Assembly: GCA_015660915.1 (NCBI GenBank)
Contig: JACTTZ010000009.1
Location: 89,238 to 153,237, forward strand
Direction of reading: 5' to 3'
DNA: 64,000 bases
Source of the DNA: Methanomicrobia archaeon
GTDB lineage: Archaea; Halobacteriota; Bog-38; Methanoflorentales; Methanoflorentaceae
Shown: in pieces, positions 35,634-45,693 of the stretch
Numbering within the stretch: the first letter of the stretch is position 1
How the letters are laid out: the number at the start of each line of letters is the position of its first letter
The notes under the pieces: model-generated
Seen by the model: the letters and a program-made list of their open reading frames with translations, nothing else
Told to the model about the DNA's origin: nothing
Databases searched by the model: none
Translations under genes and position numbers: made by a program

Positions 35634-35816
35634 ATGCGGCAAGGCTCCGGCATTGAGTTCTTTACGGATGGGGACTTCTCGCAGCAACTTGCTTGTATGT
35701 GCTACCCCGCAGACAAGATAATAACCCCTCATAGACACAATATACACCCTCGCCAAGTGCAATTGACTCAAGAGGTTTTGTTTGTTCGGAGCGGTAAAGT
35801 CAAAGCTGATATTTAG
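35634..35816 (+). pseudogene. Truncated second copy of the cupin gene
   Basis: Reads GIEFFTDGDFSQQLACMCYP, ITPHRHNIHPRQVQLTQE and VLFVRSGKVKADI, then TAG. This is about 85 percent identical to residues 24-81 of the intact cupin at 12679. The first 23 and last 57 residues are missing. Confidence 0.85.
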
Positions 35817-35910
35817 GATTTCCGTTGAAAAATAATTATTAAAATCTGTCGCCAAGATTCTTTCAGGTTGTGAATCGTAAGCGTCTGCACATTATGGTAT
35901 TCATGGCGCG

Positions 35911-37356
35911 CTAACGATGGACAGGCAAGTTGTTCTTGAAAAATGTAAGTTCTTGAGGTGAGAATGTCCTCAAAATATACAGAATACCGACATAAATTGC
36001 AGCACTGAGTGCGATTGAACCAAATATGCTTGCTAGCCCAGTTGGATTTAATTCAACGAGTACAACAGACATAAAACTGGACCCAATTAAGCTCTTTGCA
36101 ATCGAAACAAAGTCTAGTTTTAGTTTCAAGTATTTCGAGGAGAGGTATCCAGTGATCATCAAAATGAATACAAAAGTCAAAAGAGTTGCGATTCCAGCCC
36201 CAATTATTCCTATCGAGCGAACGAGGAGAACGGTTAGAACTACGTTCAATAGAGCTGCTATTAACCATATGTTGTTTACAGTTCCTGTTTTTTTGTTTAT
36301 TAAGAGGATTTCTAGGAAGATGCCATAGACTCCAAGAACCACAAAACCAGCAGCCACAAATGGCGTTATAATGTACCCGTGCGCAGCAATTTCAGGTGTA
36401 GATAACGATAGCAAAATTGCTTTCGATAGAATAGACAAAGCAAAAGCGCTTGGTATAGCTAAAATTAATGAGTATTTCAAAGAGTAGCCTAATGTTGTTC
36501 TGACTTCGCTAATCTTATTCTCATCATAAAACTTATACACAGAAGGGCCGAGCAGAACGGCTATTGGCGAGAAACATATTGTAATCAAATAAGCTAAAGA
36601 GTAACCAGGAGAATAATACCCGACAAAAGCCGAACCTAGAAACAGTCCAATAATATAGCGATCACTTAAATCGACTGTCCAGTTAGAGAGCGAGGAGGGG
36701 ACAAGTGGAAGACCATACGATAGATAATCTTTCGCGTGGATAAGTTGGGGCACACTGATCCCTACTTTTGGTATGATGAGCAAGAGCAACATAAACAGAA
36801 CCAACAATTGGGCAAGTAAGCTCCCGAATAAGATACCAATAAGATTTGTAAGGGCGAAATAAGCTACAAAAGCTGTATTAGAGTAGATTAAAACCACGTT
36901 AAGCAGAGAATAATACTTGATTTGCTGGAAAGTTCGAAAATAGCTTAAAAGAAAAAGATTCAAACACCCTATATAAACTAAAAATGGCAAAATTCTAGCA
37001 ACATTTAGATCATTGTTAAATATGCTTTGAGCTAACAAGGGCGAGACGCAATAAATAACGATAGCAACAACTAAACTGGCAATGACAACGATCACTAGAA
37101 TCGAATAGAAACCCTCTTGAATCTCTTCTCTTTTTTTAGTTGCTGCCAAAAACCGTGCGATCGTGCTAGGCATCCCCAGAGTCCCAACAATAGACAATAA
37201 ATTGATCGTAGCGACCACTTGGACGTAAACCCCATACTGTGCAATTACTAGCGACCGTGTGAGAATAGGCACCATGATTATGCCATTTAGGGCTGTAAGC
37301 AACGTCATTATGCCAATTAATGCTGATCGCTTCACAAAAAGATCGAACTGACTCAT
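35911..37356 (-). CDS. Wzx-type polysaccharide flippase
   Basis: A 481-aa MATE/MOP-superfamily transporter with about 14 TM helices, predicted to flip lipid-linked glycan across the membrane. The N-terminus after the chosen start (MSQFDLFVKRSALIGIMTLL) has the family-typical first helix with NGIIMVPILTRSLVIAQYGVY. The C-terminal half has repeated hydrophobic helices. The frame is open to 37407. Fragments of this gene occur at 31593-31786 and 40210-40485. It is the only intact flippase in the island and so probably serves the whole locus. Confidence 0.9.
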   Translation of the reverse strand: MSQFDLFVKRSALIGIMTLLTALNGIIMVPILTRSLVIAQYGVYVQVVATINLLSIVGTLGMPSTIARFLAATKKREEIQEGFYSILVIVVIASLVVAIVIYCVSPLLAQSIFNNDLNVARILPFLVYIGCLNLFLLSYFRTFQQIKYYSLLNVVLIYSNTAFVAYFALTNLIGILFGSLLAQLLVLFMLLLLIIPKVGISVPQLIHAKDYLSYGLPLVPSSLSNWTVDLSDRYIIGLFLGSAFVGYYSPGYSLAYLITICFSPIAVLLGPSVYKFYDENKISEVRTTLGYSLKYSLILAIPSAFALSILSKAILLSLSTPEIAAHGYIITPFVAAGFVVLGVYGIFLEILLINKKTGTVNNIWLIAALLNVVLTVLLVRSIGIIGAGIATLLTFVFILMITGYLSSKYLKLKLDFVSIAKSLIGSSFMSVVLVELNPTGLASIFGSIALSAAIYVGILYILRTFSPQELTFFKNNLPVHR

Positions 37357-37569
37357 TTTCTCGTGGACATCTTTTGGGTTCAAAATACGTACGTGTGTCG
37401 GGAACAAGGTTCGCTATTTTTTGTATGATAATTTGCCATTCAGTTTCGGGTTGGAATTCGTTGTGCCCCTAAGTTCATCGATAACCCAACTAATGAATGG
37501 CAGCAACATTAGGAAAAGACCTTGGATCTTTTTCTAAGACCTCCATCATAATACTGAATTGGAACAGTT

Positions 37570-38464
37570 GGGAAGCACTATAGGATGCTTGGAATGGTTA
37601 TCGTCTTTCCTATCCTAACTACGAGGTGATCCTAATCGATAATGGACCAGTTGATGGTTCGCAACAGAAAATTGAGGAATATGCGCGACGAAATTTTGAC
37701 GTAAGCTCAGCCTTTGTTAGTGAATTCGTGGAATAAATCAATTCAAATATGTGATGACAGTAGTCGAATGCAGCACAACCTTATACTAATTTGCAACGAG
37801 GAGAACTACGGATTTGCCGATGGAAATAACATCGGTATCAGAGTAGCTTTGAAAAGGACGCTAATTATATCTTATTACTTAACAGTGACGTCGCATTCAG
37901 TTCCGATTTCTTACCGGAGCTTGTTCGAATGGCTTCAAGAAGCGACCTCGTAGGCTTAGCCGGGCCAAAGATTTATTATGATTGTTGCGGAGGGACGTTA
38001 TTAGCTCTATTGGCTCCTACGTCCATTTGTGGAGAGCATCAGGGTCCCTGATTGGTCGTAAGCAGATCGATCGGGGGCAGTTCAATGAATCAAAAACCGT
38101 TGATTCGCTTGCGGGGTCCTGTTTATTGGTTAAAAAAGAGGTGATTGATCGAGTAGGGCTCTTAAAGAGCGACTATTTTACGGATTGAGAGGATGTTGAA
38201 TGGTGTGTGCGAAGGCGCAATGGGGGATTCAAATCGGTTTCCGTTCCTACTCCAAAAATTTGGCACAAAGAGGGAGTGCGTAAGCGAGAGCGGGCACCAA
38301 AAGCGTACTGTTATTTTTCGAGAAATATGCTGCTGTTAGTCAAAGAATGCGCTACTACGCGGCAGCTACTTCCTTTTACTCTTTTTTTCAGTTTTAGGAT
38401 CTTGAAGATGGTGCTGGTCTCGCTGATATTTCACGTTCGTCCAAAAGAAGCACCTCCCTTCTGA
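37570..38464 (+). pseudogene. GT2-family (rhamnosyltransferase-like) glycosyltransferase, frameshifted
   Basis: Reading across frames gives YPNYEVILIDNGPVDGSQQK, then LICNEENYGFADGNNIGIR, YILLLNSDVAFSSDFL (DxD-like site), SLIGRKQIDRGQFNES, TVDSLAGSCLLVKKEVIDRV, FTD, stop TGA, EDVEWCVRRRNGGFKS and WHKEGVRKRERAPKAYCYFS. This is the complete order of a GT2 WbbL-like enzyme. At least three frameshifts and one nonsense codon destroy it. The last open frame (38207-38464) encodes only the C-terminus. Confidence 0.75.
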
Positions 38465-38635
38465 AGGGTGTGGTAGATGGACGTAAGAGCAGTGTTAAAT
38501 AGTATCGCCCACTCAAGAAGCTGCCAGCGCCTTAGCAACTTGTAGCTTCTTGCGGGCCGGGAGTAGGCCCCTTGTAGAAACACTGCTTTTCGTTTATCAG
38601 AGCTTACTGAAGTGTCGGTCTGGTGCTCGCTATAG
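38465..38635. other. Spacer between two pseudogenes
   Basis: No supported gene; short frames only. Confidence 0.35.
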
Positions 38636-38832
38636 TTGCAGTCGCAAGCGCACGCTGGCCAGTTCTTCGACACGCCGATCGATTATTTATGGTCGATTGC
38701 AGCAAAAAACGTTACATTTACAGGCTTTCTTCTGGAAAGCGAACTTTTTAAGTACCATCAGCAAGCTAAAGTATATGTGCAGGTTTCTGCTCACGAAGCG
38801 GTTGGGGTCACGATAGCACCTCTTATCGCGCT
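38636..38832 (+). pseudogene. C-terminal-domain fragment of a GT4 glycosyltransferase
   Basis: Reads DTPIDYLWSIAAKNVTFTGF, ELFKYHQQAKVYVQVSAHEA and VGVTIA. This is the donor-binding region of GT4 enzymes just before and at the E-x7-E motif. After VGVTIA the match ends and the sequence runs into the 3' end of the acyltransferase gene. Not the same as any intact GT4 in the window. Confidence 0.65.
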
Positions 38833-38850
38833 GACGGCTCCCTCGCAGAG

Positions 38851-40113
38851 TCAACTTTCGCGATCGCCAAGAAAGAAACTGCCTTCCTTTAGGCGCGCTA
38901 TAACCACGTCATATGTCCGCTGCAACACGTATGACACCGCGAGCACTGCCGGGAGACCGAATGCGACGACAATCAAAAGCTCAGCAGGCGCGCCTCCAGC
39001 GCCTAGCGAGTTTACGGTCGCCGCTGCCACTAACGACAAGATCTGCACATGAAAAAGATAAATCGCGTAGGCAGAATATGCGAGTAGAACGACGAGTGCG
39101 CTTGCAGCACTCCCCCATTTTGATTGATTGGCACTAGCACCGTTCAGCGCGCGTGTTGCACAAAAAGTCAAAAATACGAACGAGAGCGCCGAGACACTAA
39201 GCAAAACCGCTAGCACATATACAGTGAGCGCGGTATTATTGAGAAGGAGTGCGTAGCTGCTATAGTTGTAGTAGTTAGGTCGTGCTATTTCAAGGTGTAC
39301 AAATATAGGAACCGTGGTAATGAAAAAGAGTCCGACAAGATGGGCAAACACCACGCGACGATTTGAATTGCACCCCAGCAGATTCAGTTGAGCTGCAACA
39401 ATCCCAGCAACGAATACCCCGTACCACAAAAAGAAGCGTTCCTCGATAACGTCAAAAACCAGCCTGATTGCGATGCAACAAGCAAGCAACGCAAATGCAA
39501 CAAGGAGTAGGGTTCGGTAGTTTGACGAGAAGAACGACAGAGCAGGATACAAGAGATAGTACATCAAGATTAACCCAACGAACCAGAGCGCAAATGGCGT
39601 CGTAAACCGAGGAGCCAGCAATATCTGCCCGCCAAAGATAGTAATGATAATGTCTGCAGAGGACGGGTTAATTTGGGGGTATACGGTAGACGTGTACACG
39701 GCAAACGTTTCGAATGCGAGCAGGTAAGAAACAACAGCAACGATGTACAACGGGTAGATGCGTATTATTCGCTTCTTGAAGAAGCTTTTCACGCCGTCGC
39801 TTGTGCATATCTGCCCGTAGCGCAGCTGCAGCGAGAATCCCGATACGAAGACGAATAACCAAAGCCCGAATTCTGCCACAAAACTGGTTGAGATCTCGCC
39901 AAACGGTAGGAGTTTGCTCGCAAGCGCGGCATCGGAATGAAAAATTATATTGTACAGATAGCCATAAAGATGCGAGAGGACGATTAGACAAATACCAATT
40001 GCTCGAAGAAAATCAATTTCAAAAAGCCTCTTCTTCGCGCTAATACTACCAACCCATTTCCGAATTAAGTTGCTAAGACTTGAGATTCAACGAACGGTGA
40101 TTCCTCGCGCCAT
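38851..40113 (-). CDS. Acyltransferase-3 family membrane protein, with an early TGA
   Basis: An OafA/YrhL-type membrane acyltransferase that O-acylates surface sugars. The ATG at 40113 has an AGGTGA site seven bases upstream and reads MARGITVR, then an in-frame TGA (40089-40087). The same frame continues SLSNLIRKWVGSISAKKRLF and EIDFLRAIGICLIVLSHLYG, the diagnostic start of the family with the conserved R and the catalytic His. Ten TM helices follow. Beyond the TGA there is no ATG, GTG or TTG until GTG 39879, which would delete the first helix and the catalytic His. So the gene is either a fresh nonsense mutant or contains a base error. Total 420 codons. Confidence 0.75.
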
Positions 40114-40209
40114 TAGTGGCTCACCTGAAATAAGTTTCGATCTATCCTTGATTTGTGACAGCCTTGCAGATTCTCAGTCCCAGGTGCTGCGCTCCGTCAA
40201 CGACGGACG

Positions 40210-40485
40210 CCTTTAATGCTTCGGACTTCGCTAATCTTATTCTCCTATTTCTTCTTTATCTTTAGTTGCTGCTAAAAACCGTACCATCGTGTTAGACATT
40301 CCAAGAGTCCCAACAATACACAATACATTGAGCATAGCGACCACTTGGACATAGAGACCATAGTCTGCAATTGCCAGCGACCTTGTTAGAATAGGCACTA
40401 AGATTATGCCGTTTAGGCCTGTAAGCAACGTCATTAAGCTGGTTAATCTTAATCGCTTCGCAAAAAGATCGAACTGACTTATTCT
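40210..40485 (-). pseudogene. Internally deleted copy of the wzx flippase 5' end
   Basis: Reads SQFDLFAKRLRLTS, LMTLLTGLNGIILVPILTRS, ADYGLYVQVV and ATKDKEEIG. In a shifted frame it then reads ENKISEVRSIK. In the intact gene at 35911, EEIQ and ENKISEVRTTLG are separated by about 200 residues. This copy therefore lost the middle of the gene and has a frameshift at the junction. Confidence 0.8.
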
Positions 40486-41161
40486 CTCTCTCGAATTTTG
40501 TGCTTTTTACAAATTGCTTTTGTTCATGAAATCACTAGTATTTAACCTAATTCGTGAACAAAGTGACAGCATTTGACAGAACATATGCGCGTGTTTTACC
40601 TGCTGATTCTTCCTTTCTTTCAGCGTCTCTCGATGAGTACGTATCCGGAGAACATAAGAAGAGACTGTAACAACTCTAAATCGAAACAGCTTTTTTAACT
40701 TGCAAAAGAGCAAATAGTTTGTCAGCACACATTCAGAGTACGACTAGACGACACGAAATGTTGCAAGCAGTATTAACCTTTGAATTGCGTTACTTTCTAC
40801 CAGAGCTGCATTTTGGCCTACGGTCTTTTAGAATCACGCACTAGTTCTTCTGAGAGCATTTTTTCGACGATAAAATTTTGTAATCTACTGCAGGCTTCAA
40901 CTGTAGTTTTCCTACTGAGCTTCTTTGCTTGTGCGTACTTCCCCGTCAGTCGCTTTTCCCGAGTAGGCGGGAAGTATCGAAAAGTCTTGTTTTGCTTTTT
41001 GTTGCATTTACAGCTCCCAGCGTGTGGGGCATGTCTCGCGCAACTGTTTTTGCTATTGTATATACGCTCCAGATAAGCGTTAGCAAAATTGGTAACAAAA
41101 ATAAGATAACGGCGTAATATGTAACAGCGCCAAGTCGAAGCATTCCAGTTAGGGCTGATAG
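40486..41161. other. Degenerate spacer with unassigned hydrophobic frame
   Basis: On the minus strand 41143-40946 reads MLRLGAVTYYAVILFLLPIL and then IWSVYTIAKTVARD, a plausible TM helix of a lost membrane protein. Downstream a frame with AQAKKLSRKTTVEACSRLQN may be its continuation. I cannot name the gene. The 40507-40728 minus frame is basic and not recognisable. Confidence 0.35.
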
Positions 41162-42235
41162 TCAAAGTAATGAACTGTACATATTAATAGTCGATTCAAT
41201 TGTTTTATCCCAATTGAATTTTTTTGCTTGTTCATAACCCCTATACTGTAGACTTTTCCGTAAGGTTTCATTATTCACAATCTCAAGGATGTTTCTTGAT
41301 ATCTCTGGACAACTCAGTGGATCGTCGATGTATAATCCGGCTTTTTCTGCAACTTCTCTTAACGAGCTATTGTTTGAGAGCACTACTGGGGTTTTGCAAG
41401 CCATAGCTTCGAGTGGGGGTAGTCCAAACCCTTCGTAAAGAGAAGGGAAAATTAGGGCGGTAGCGGCACTATATAGATAAGGCAGATCTTCATAAGCGAT
41501 GTATCCAAGAAAAATAATTCTTTTTCGCACTTCATTTTTAAGGTCGGTCGGAAGGTTACTCGAATTGATGTAAGCTCGTATTTTGCTCTCATTAATCGGG
41601 CCAATCAACACCAAATCTTGTGAGATTTCTTTGCAAATGTTACTGTATGCAATAACGAGGTTTTTTAAGTTCTTTCTGGGGGTGTCATCGCCAACGTAGA
41701 GTATATATTTATGTTGTAAATTGTGCTTATTCAAAACTTGACGACAATCCTTTTTGGGACAAAAAATAGACCTATCTACGCCCAAATGAATAACTGAGAG
41801 CTTCTCCTCATTAATTCCAAGTCTTGTGGTCAAGTCTGTCATTGTAGAGTAACTAACTACAACAGTCAAATCAGTGTTTTTTATGAGCTTCGGCAGTATT
41901 GTCTTGAAATCAAACAGCAGTATTTGATTATGTAAATGAGGCAGAATAACAGGTGCGATATCGTGAACCGTCAACACTTTTTTTACATCTAGATCATTGT
42001 GTCTAAGAAGAAATGGCCCCAGATTATCTAGGTTATGTACAATGGAGATGGAGCCATCTCTTAATAGACGTTTCAACAATAAACTGCCTAAAAAAACCTT
42101 CCTATTAGGTCTGTCCAGTGCGAAGTGCCCCAATATTTGTAAATTAATATTTTGCGCTTGCAAGCCATTAATTAAATATCGACTTAATCTGCCTTCTCCG
42201 GTGGTGGTCTTTGCCGGTATGATAGCTACCCTCAT
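41162..42235 (-). CDS. GT4-family glycosyltransferase
   Basis: A 357-aa GT-B enzyme of the mannosyltransferase type. The N-terminus has VAIIPAKTTTGEGRLSRYL, KKVLTVHDIAPVILP is in the middle, and the donor site has ILYVGDDTPRKNLKNLVIAY and the E-x7-E motif SLYEGFGLPPLEAMA followed by PVVLSNNSSLREVAEKAGLY. Ends ten bases before the spacer; it starts ten bases after the DUF2206 gene. A deleted paralogue lies at 16363-16930. Confidence 0.92.
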   Translation of the reverse strand: MRVAIIPAKTTTGEGRLSRYLINGLQAQNINLQILGHFALDRPNRKVFLGSLLLKRLLRDGSISIVHNLDNLGPFLLRHNDLDVKKVLTVHDIAPVILPHLHNQILLFDFKTILPKLIKNTDLTVVVSYSTMTDLTTRLGINEEKLSVIHLGVDRSIFCPKKDCRQVLNKHNLQHKYILYVGDDTPRKNLKNLVIAYSNICKEISQDLVLIGPINESKIRAYINSSNLPTDLKNEVRKRIIFLGYIAYEDLPYLYSAATALIFPSLYEGFGLPPLEAMACKTPVVLSNNSSLREVAEKAGLYIDDPLSCPEISRNILEIVNNETLRKSLQYRGYEQAKKFNWDKTIESTINMYSSLL

Positions 42236-42244
42236 TAGTTGCCC

Positions 42245-44446
42245 TTAACTTGCTAGTAAAATCTGGCTTCCGCCGTTATCAAAAATTACGCCGGCGTCCG
42301 GTAGTAGGTCATGGGTTGAGACGTACGTAACGGGGCTTCCCGCTGGAGCTCCAACAAACACTGTATTGGTATTTAAATTATAAGTTCCAAGAAAAACATA
42401 ACAGTTGGTGAAATTGTAGCCAAGTTCAAGATTCACTACATATAAATTTATAGCATGGCCGAGTATTCCATATAAGATATACGCTTTGTTAACATCAGCG
42501 TACGTTATGCTGCTGCTGTTTTGCCGAGCGGTTGCTAACCATGTAGCACTTGCGAGTTCCTGGTCATTTAAGCGCTGGAAATCCACATTATTATCTAAAG
42601 CAAACCTGCCCACTTTGGGTTGGTCAAATAACTGATAGATGAAGGCGGAGTTAAATAGAACCCAAATAACTAAGAAGATGGATACTACGAGGTATGCTCG
42701 GGTTTTACGCGATTCACGTGGCACTTCCTGTTTAGTAATGTATTTCGTTGAACTGCTAAAAAGCCCTAATAATCGAATAAGTCCTATTATGCAGAACGGT
42801 GCCAAAAAAAACAGACACAAAGTGATTAGCCTATCACTGTTCATCTGGCTGGCTAAAAAGGGTAATACCGCTGCTAGAATCAGAAACACGAAGCTACCAC
42901 AAGCAAGTCCCAGATATTCCCGTGTAAATTCTGTTTTCCTGTCTAATAAAGTCGCAAGTAGTCCAAAAGCAACAAACACTAACGACAAAGGCACTAAGTA
43001 TCGCTCTATTGATGGAAGAAGTCCAAACTGACGCGTTATGATCTCGAGAGGCTGGTTGACTGAAGGATCAAACATTGACGAAATATTACTAGTAATTGAA
43101 TCTCCGATCGTTACCGCTTTATCGAAGGTGGCCGAACTCCCAACGTACATATACCATGCAAAAGTACAAACAGCGAAAAAAGCAGTAAATACTGTCACAC
43201 TCCTGCTAGTTCGCATATTGCTAGTTTTAGTTGCGTTAAACACCTTTGGTAAAGCGATATATGTTATGGGGAGGGCTAATGCTAAAACTATCAGGAAAAT
43301 ATATGCAGTTCCGTAATGCGAAACGACGAGGGCAGCGCCAAATATGAGTAATAGCAGCGATCGATCGCGCGCGCGCATGCTACTTTCAACAATCACTAGC
43401 ATTATTAGAACTAAAAATACTTCAGCTATAGATTGTCGTGCTAACGTAGGCATTTCAACATAAAATGCCGCATATGCCATAAAATAAAAACACGACAAAA
43501 AGCCAATTTTATCACCAACCGGTTTCCTATAGACCGTAAATAGCCCAAGAGGTACAAATGAGAAAATGAATGGATACACAGTTTTGAAAACCCAAGGCAA
43601 GCTAATATTTAGGAAGAGCGAATAAATGGGTGCTAGCATCACTATGCTGAGCATTCCATTTGTACCTACTGGAATCGTGGCATCCCAAAAGCCGCTTTGC
43701 AGTACTAATCTTGAGAGCACAAGCTCGGAATTCACGTCAGGACCCCAGATATATTGCGATATTAGGGCCGTATGGAAGAGTAAGGAGAACGATATAACGA
43801 ACACTAAAAATGCGTAATTCTTTTGTGGAATCCGGCCGAATACCACGGCAAATGGGATCGCCATTATGATCAACAGCAAAAGCATTTGCAGCGAATTAAT
43901 TGAGTAGATATTCATTAAGAAAGTCGCAAAAATTGTTAAAAATGGGAGCAAACATAGCAACAATATTTGAGGGCTCATGGTGCCAAAGGCTATGTTCACA
44001 TAAACTGGATTCGAAAAGTCCTTATCTCGTATAAAGCTAAGAGCGCACAAAACTAATACGATCGATGTCAGTATAACCACAAGGTGGACGAAGGATATGG
44101 GATCGGTTACGCCAATAACTGGGAGAAACGTGTTCATGACAAAACCAACTGCCATGAGCAAACAGAGGCTTAGCCCCATAGAGTAAAGCAACGTCTTAGC
44201 ATCCCCCAATTCGTGTAATTTTAGGGTTCTAAGAAGTAGAATGCCGGGAATAAACGTGAGATAGACAAAAGAGATAGGGACCTGCACAATTGGGAAATAA
44301 AACCCTAAAAACGCAAAACACGAGACGATCAATACTGCCGCTTGGACAATGAATACAACCAGTAGTGTTCTTCTGATCTCCCAATCGTTCAGCAGGAAGG
44401 GGTTTCTGATTCGCACTTTTCGTCTACTGTCCTTTTGCTTCTTCAT
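42245..44446 (-). CDS. DUF2206-type polytopic membrane protein
   Basis: A 733-aa archaeal membrane protein with roughly 15-18 TM helices and a C-terminal soluble domain (from about residue 640). A basic N-terminus (KKQKDSRRKVRIRN) precedes the first helix. The pattern of long hydrophobic stretches, the IWGPDVNSELVLSRLVLQ loop between helices and a C-terminal extracytoplasmic domain fits the DUF2206 proteins found in archaeal glycan loci. These are plausibly glycan polymerases or GT-C-like enzymes (inference). I chose ATG 44446; ATG 44458 is also possible. The start overlaps the preceding GT4 gene, so the two are translationally coupled. Confidence 0.75.
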   Translation of the reverse strand: MKKQKDSRRKVRIRNPFLLNDWEIRRTLLVVFIVQAAVLIVSCFAFLGFYFPIVQVPISFVYLTFIPGILLLRTLKLHELGDAKTLLYSMGLSLCLLMAVGFVMNTFLPVIGVTDPISFVHLVVILTSIVLVLCALSFIRDKDFSNPVYVNIAFGTMSPQILLLCLLPFLTIFATFLMNIYSINSLQMLLLLIIMAIPFAVVFGRIPQKNYAFLVFVISFSLLFHTALISQYIWGPDVNSELVLSRLVLQSGFWDATIPVGTNGMLSIVMLAPIYSLFLNISLPWVFKTVYPFIFSFVPLGLFTVYRKPVGDKIGFLSCFYFMAYAAFYVEMPTLARQSIAEVFLVLIMLVIVESSMRARDRSLLLLIFGAALVVSHYGTAYIFLIVLALALPITYIALPKVFNATKTSNMRTSRSVTVFTAFFAVCTFAWYMYVGSSATFDKAVTIGDSITSNISSMFDPSVNQPLEIITRQFGLLPSIERYLVPLSLVFVAFGLLATLLDRKTEFTREYLGLACGSFVFLILAAVLPFLASQMNSDRLITLCLFFLAPFCIIGLIRLLGLFSSSTKYITKQEVPRESRKTRAYLVVSIFLVIWVLFNSAFIYQLFDQPKVGRFALDNNVDFQRLNDQELASATWLATARQNSSSITYADVNKAYILYGILGHAINLYVVNLELGYNFTNCYVFLGTYNLNTNTVFVGAPAGSPVTYVSTHDLLPDAGVIFDNGGSQILLAS

Positions 44447-45578
44447 ATATCTTCTCATAGTCTTTGGCAACGTCTTCCCACGTTGGAATCTTTGGGTGGG
44501 GGGTGCCTGCTTGAATATCAGCATTATAAACTTTGACTATCAACGCTGCTAGTTCTTTTGGGTCTGGCGGATATGGTATCCCAAAACACAGTGGATTGTC
44601 TAAAAAATCACTCAGCGCAGATGTATTCGTCACAATGCAAGGAGTACCGAGCGCCAATGCTTCAGCAACTATTATTCCAAAAGACTCTTCCCACGATACA
44701 AGAAGAAAGATGTCAGAAGCAATCAGTTTTTTATAGAGTGTTTCCTTGGGAACCGGGTCGTACCACTCTATCATCTCTGTAACCCCTTTTTCATCTGCGA
44801 TTGTCTTAAGTGCGGCTTTATATTCCCCTGATCCAATAATTATTAGTTTAGCTCTTTTTCCTAATCTCTTCAGTTCTGGAAGCGCGGATATGATATGTTG
44901 GATGCCTTTTCTTTTTATTAGTACACCAGCTGATAATAGGACAATGTGATCCCTTTTAACTTTCTTTCTTTGTCCATCTGCAATATGATCAAGTCTAGGG
45001 GTTCCATGAGGAATAACTACGATTTTTTCAGGTTTTATGCTTAAATCCTCTATCATCAGGCGTTTACTGTAATTCGAATTGGCTACTACTAAATGGGGCC
45101 ACACGAATAGACACTTTGATACCGCTCGGTAGGTACCTAAAAGGTATTTACCCGCAAATGTATCATAACCAAAGCGATCATAATGAGGGGACAAGATCAT
45201 CGGAATGCGATGCTTCTTAACCATGAAAGCACAGGATAATGTAAAGAGATTTCTGTAACTGTGTAAATGGACGATATCTGGTTTAATCTCCTCTAGATAT
45301 GTGTCTAAGAATTTTAGAGTAGGAATACTAAAGCTAAATAAATACCGGCTTAAGGGACTATTAATTCGGATAATTTTAAAATTTTTGTATATCTCCTCGT
45401 GTGGCTTTTTTTTAGGGTTTGTAGTGATCACAGTACACTCATGACCTCTTTTGGCCAATTCAGCACATAATTCTATAATATTTGCCTTCACCCCGCCAAC
45501 GTCTTTTATTTCACTATGCTCGACATATAGAATCCGTATATGGCTCACCTCACGCAGACAAACGTCTATAGATCCCAA
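44424..45578 (-). CDS. GT4-family glycosyltransferase
   Basis: A 384-aa GT-B enzyme. VGGVKANIIELCAELAKRGH is the acceptor-domain start (the 'GGvxxhv' loop), with PDIVHLHSYRNLFTL, VIPHGTP and the donor region LLSAGVLIKRKGIQHIISAL, SWEESFGIIVAEALALGTPC (E-x7-E). A GTG at 45548 is a possible alternative start. Co-transcribed with the DUF2206 and GT4 genes downstream. Confidence 0.9.
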   Translation of the reverse strand: MGSIDVCLREVSHIRILYVEHSEIKDVGGVKANIIELCAELAKRGHECTVITTNPKKKPHEEIYKNFKIIRINSPLSRYLFSFSIPTLKFLDTYLEEIKPDIVHLHSYRNLFTLSCAFMVKKHRIPMILSPHYDRFGYDTFAGKYLLGTYRAVSKCLFVWPHLVVANSNYSKRLMIEDLSIKPEKIVVIPHGTPRLDHIADGQRKKVKRDHIVLLSAGVLIKRKGIQHIISALPELKRLGKRAKLIIIGSGEYKAALKTIADEKGVTEMIEWYDPVPKETLYKKLIASDIFLLVSWEESFGIIVAEALALGTPCIVTNTSALSDFLDNPLCFGIPYPPDPKELAALIVKVYNADIQAGTPHPKIPTWEDVAKDYEKIYEEAKGQ

Positions 45579-45693
45579 GACAACTATTTATTATTAAGAT
45601 CCAGTTGAGCGCTCTTTCTGCCAACTTTCGAGCATCTCTTGAAAATGTCTCACAATTTGCTTATGTATCAGCCAAGCCTTGGTTATCGTATTT

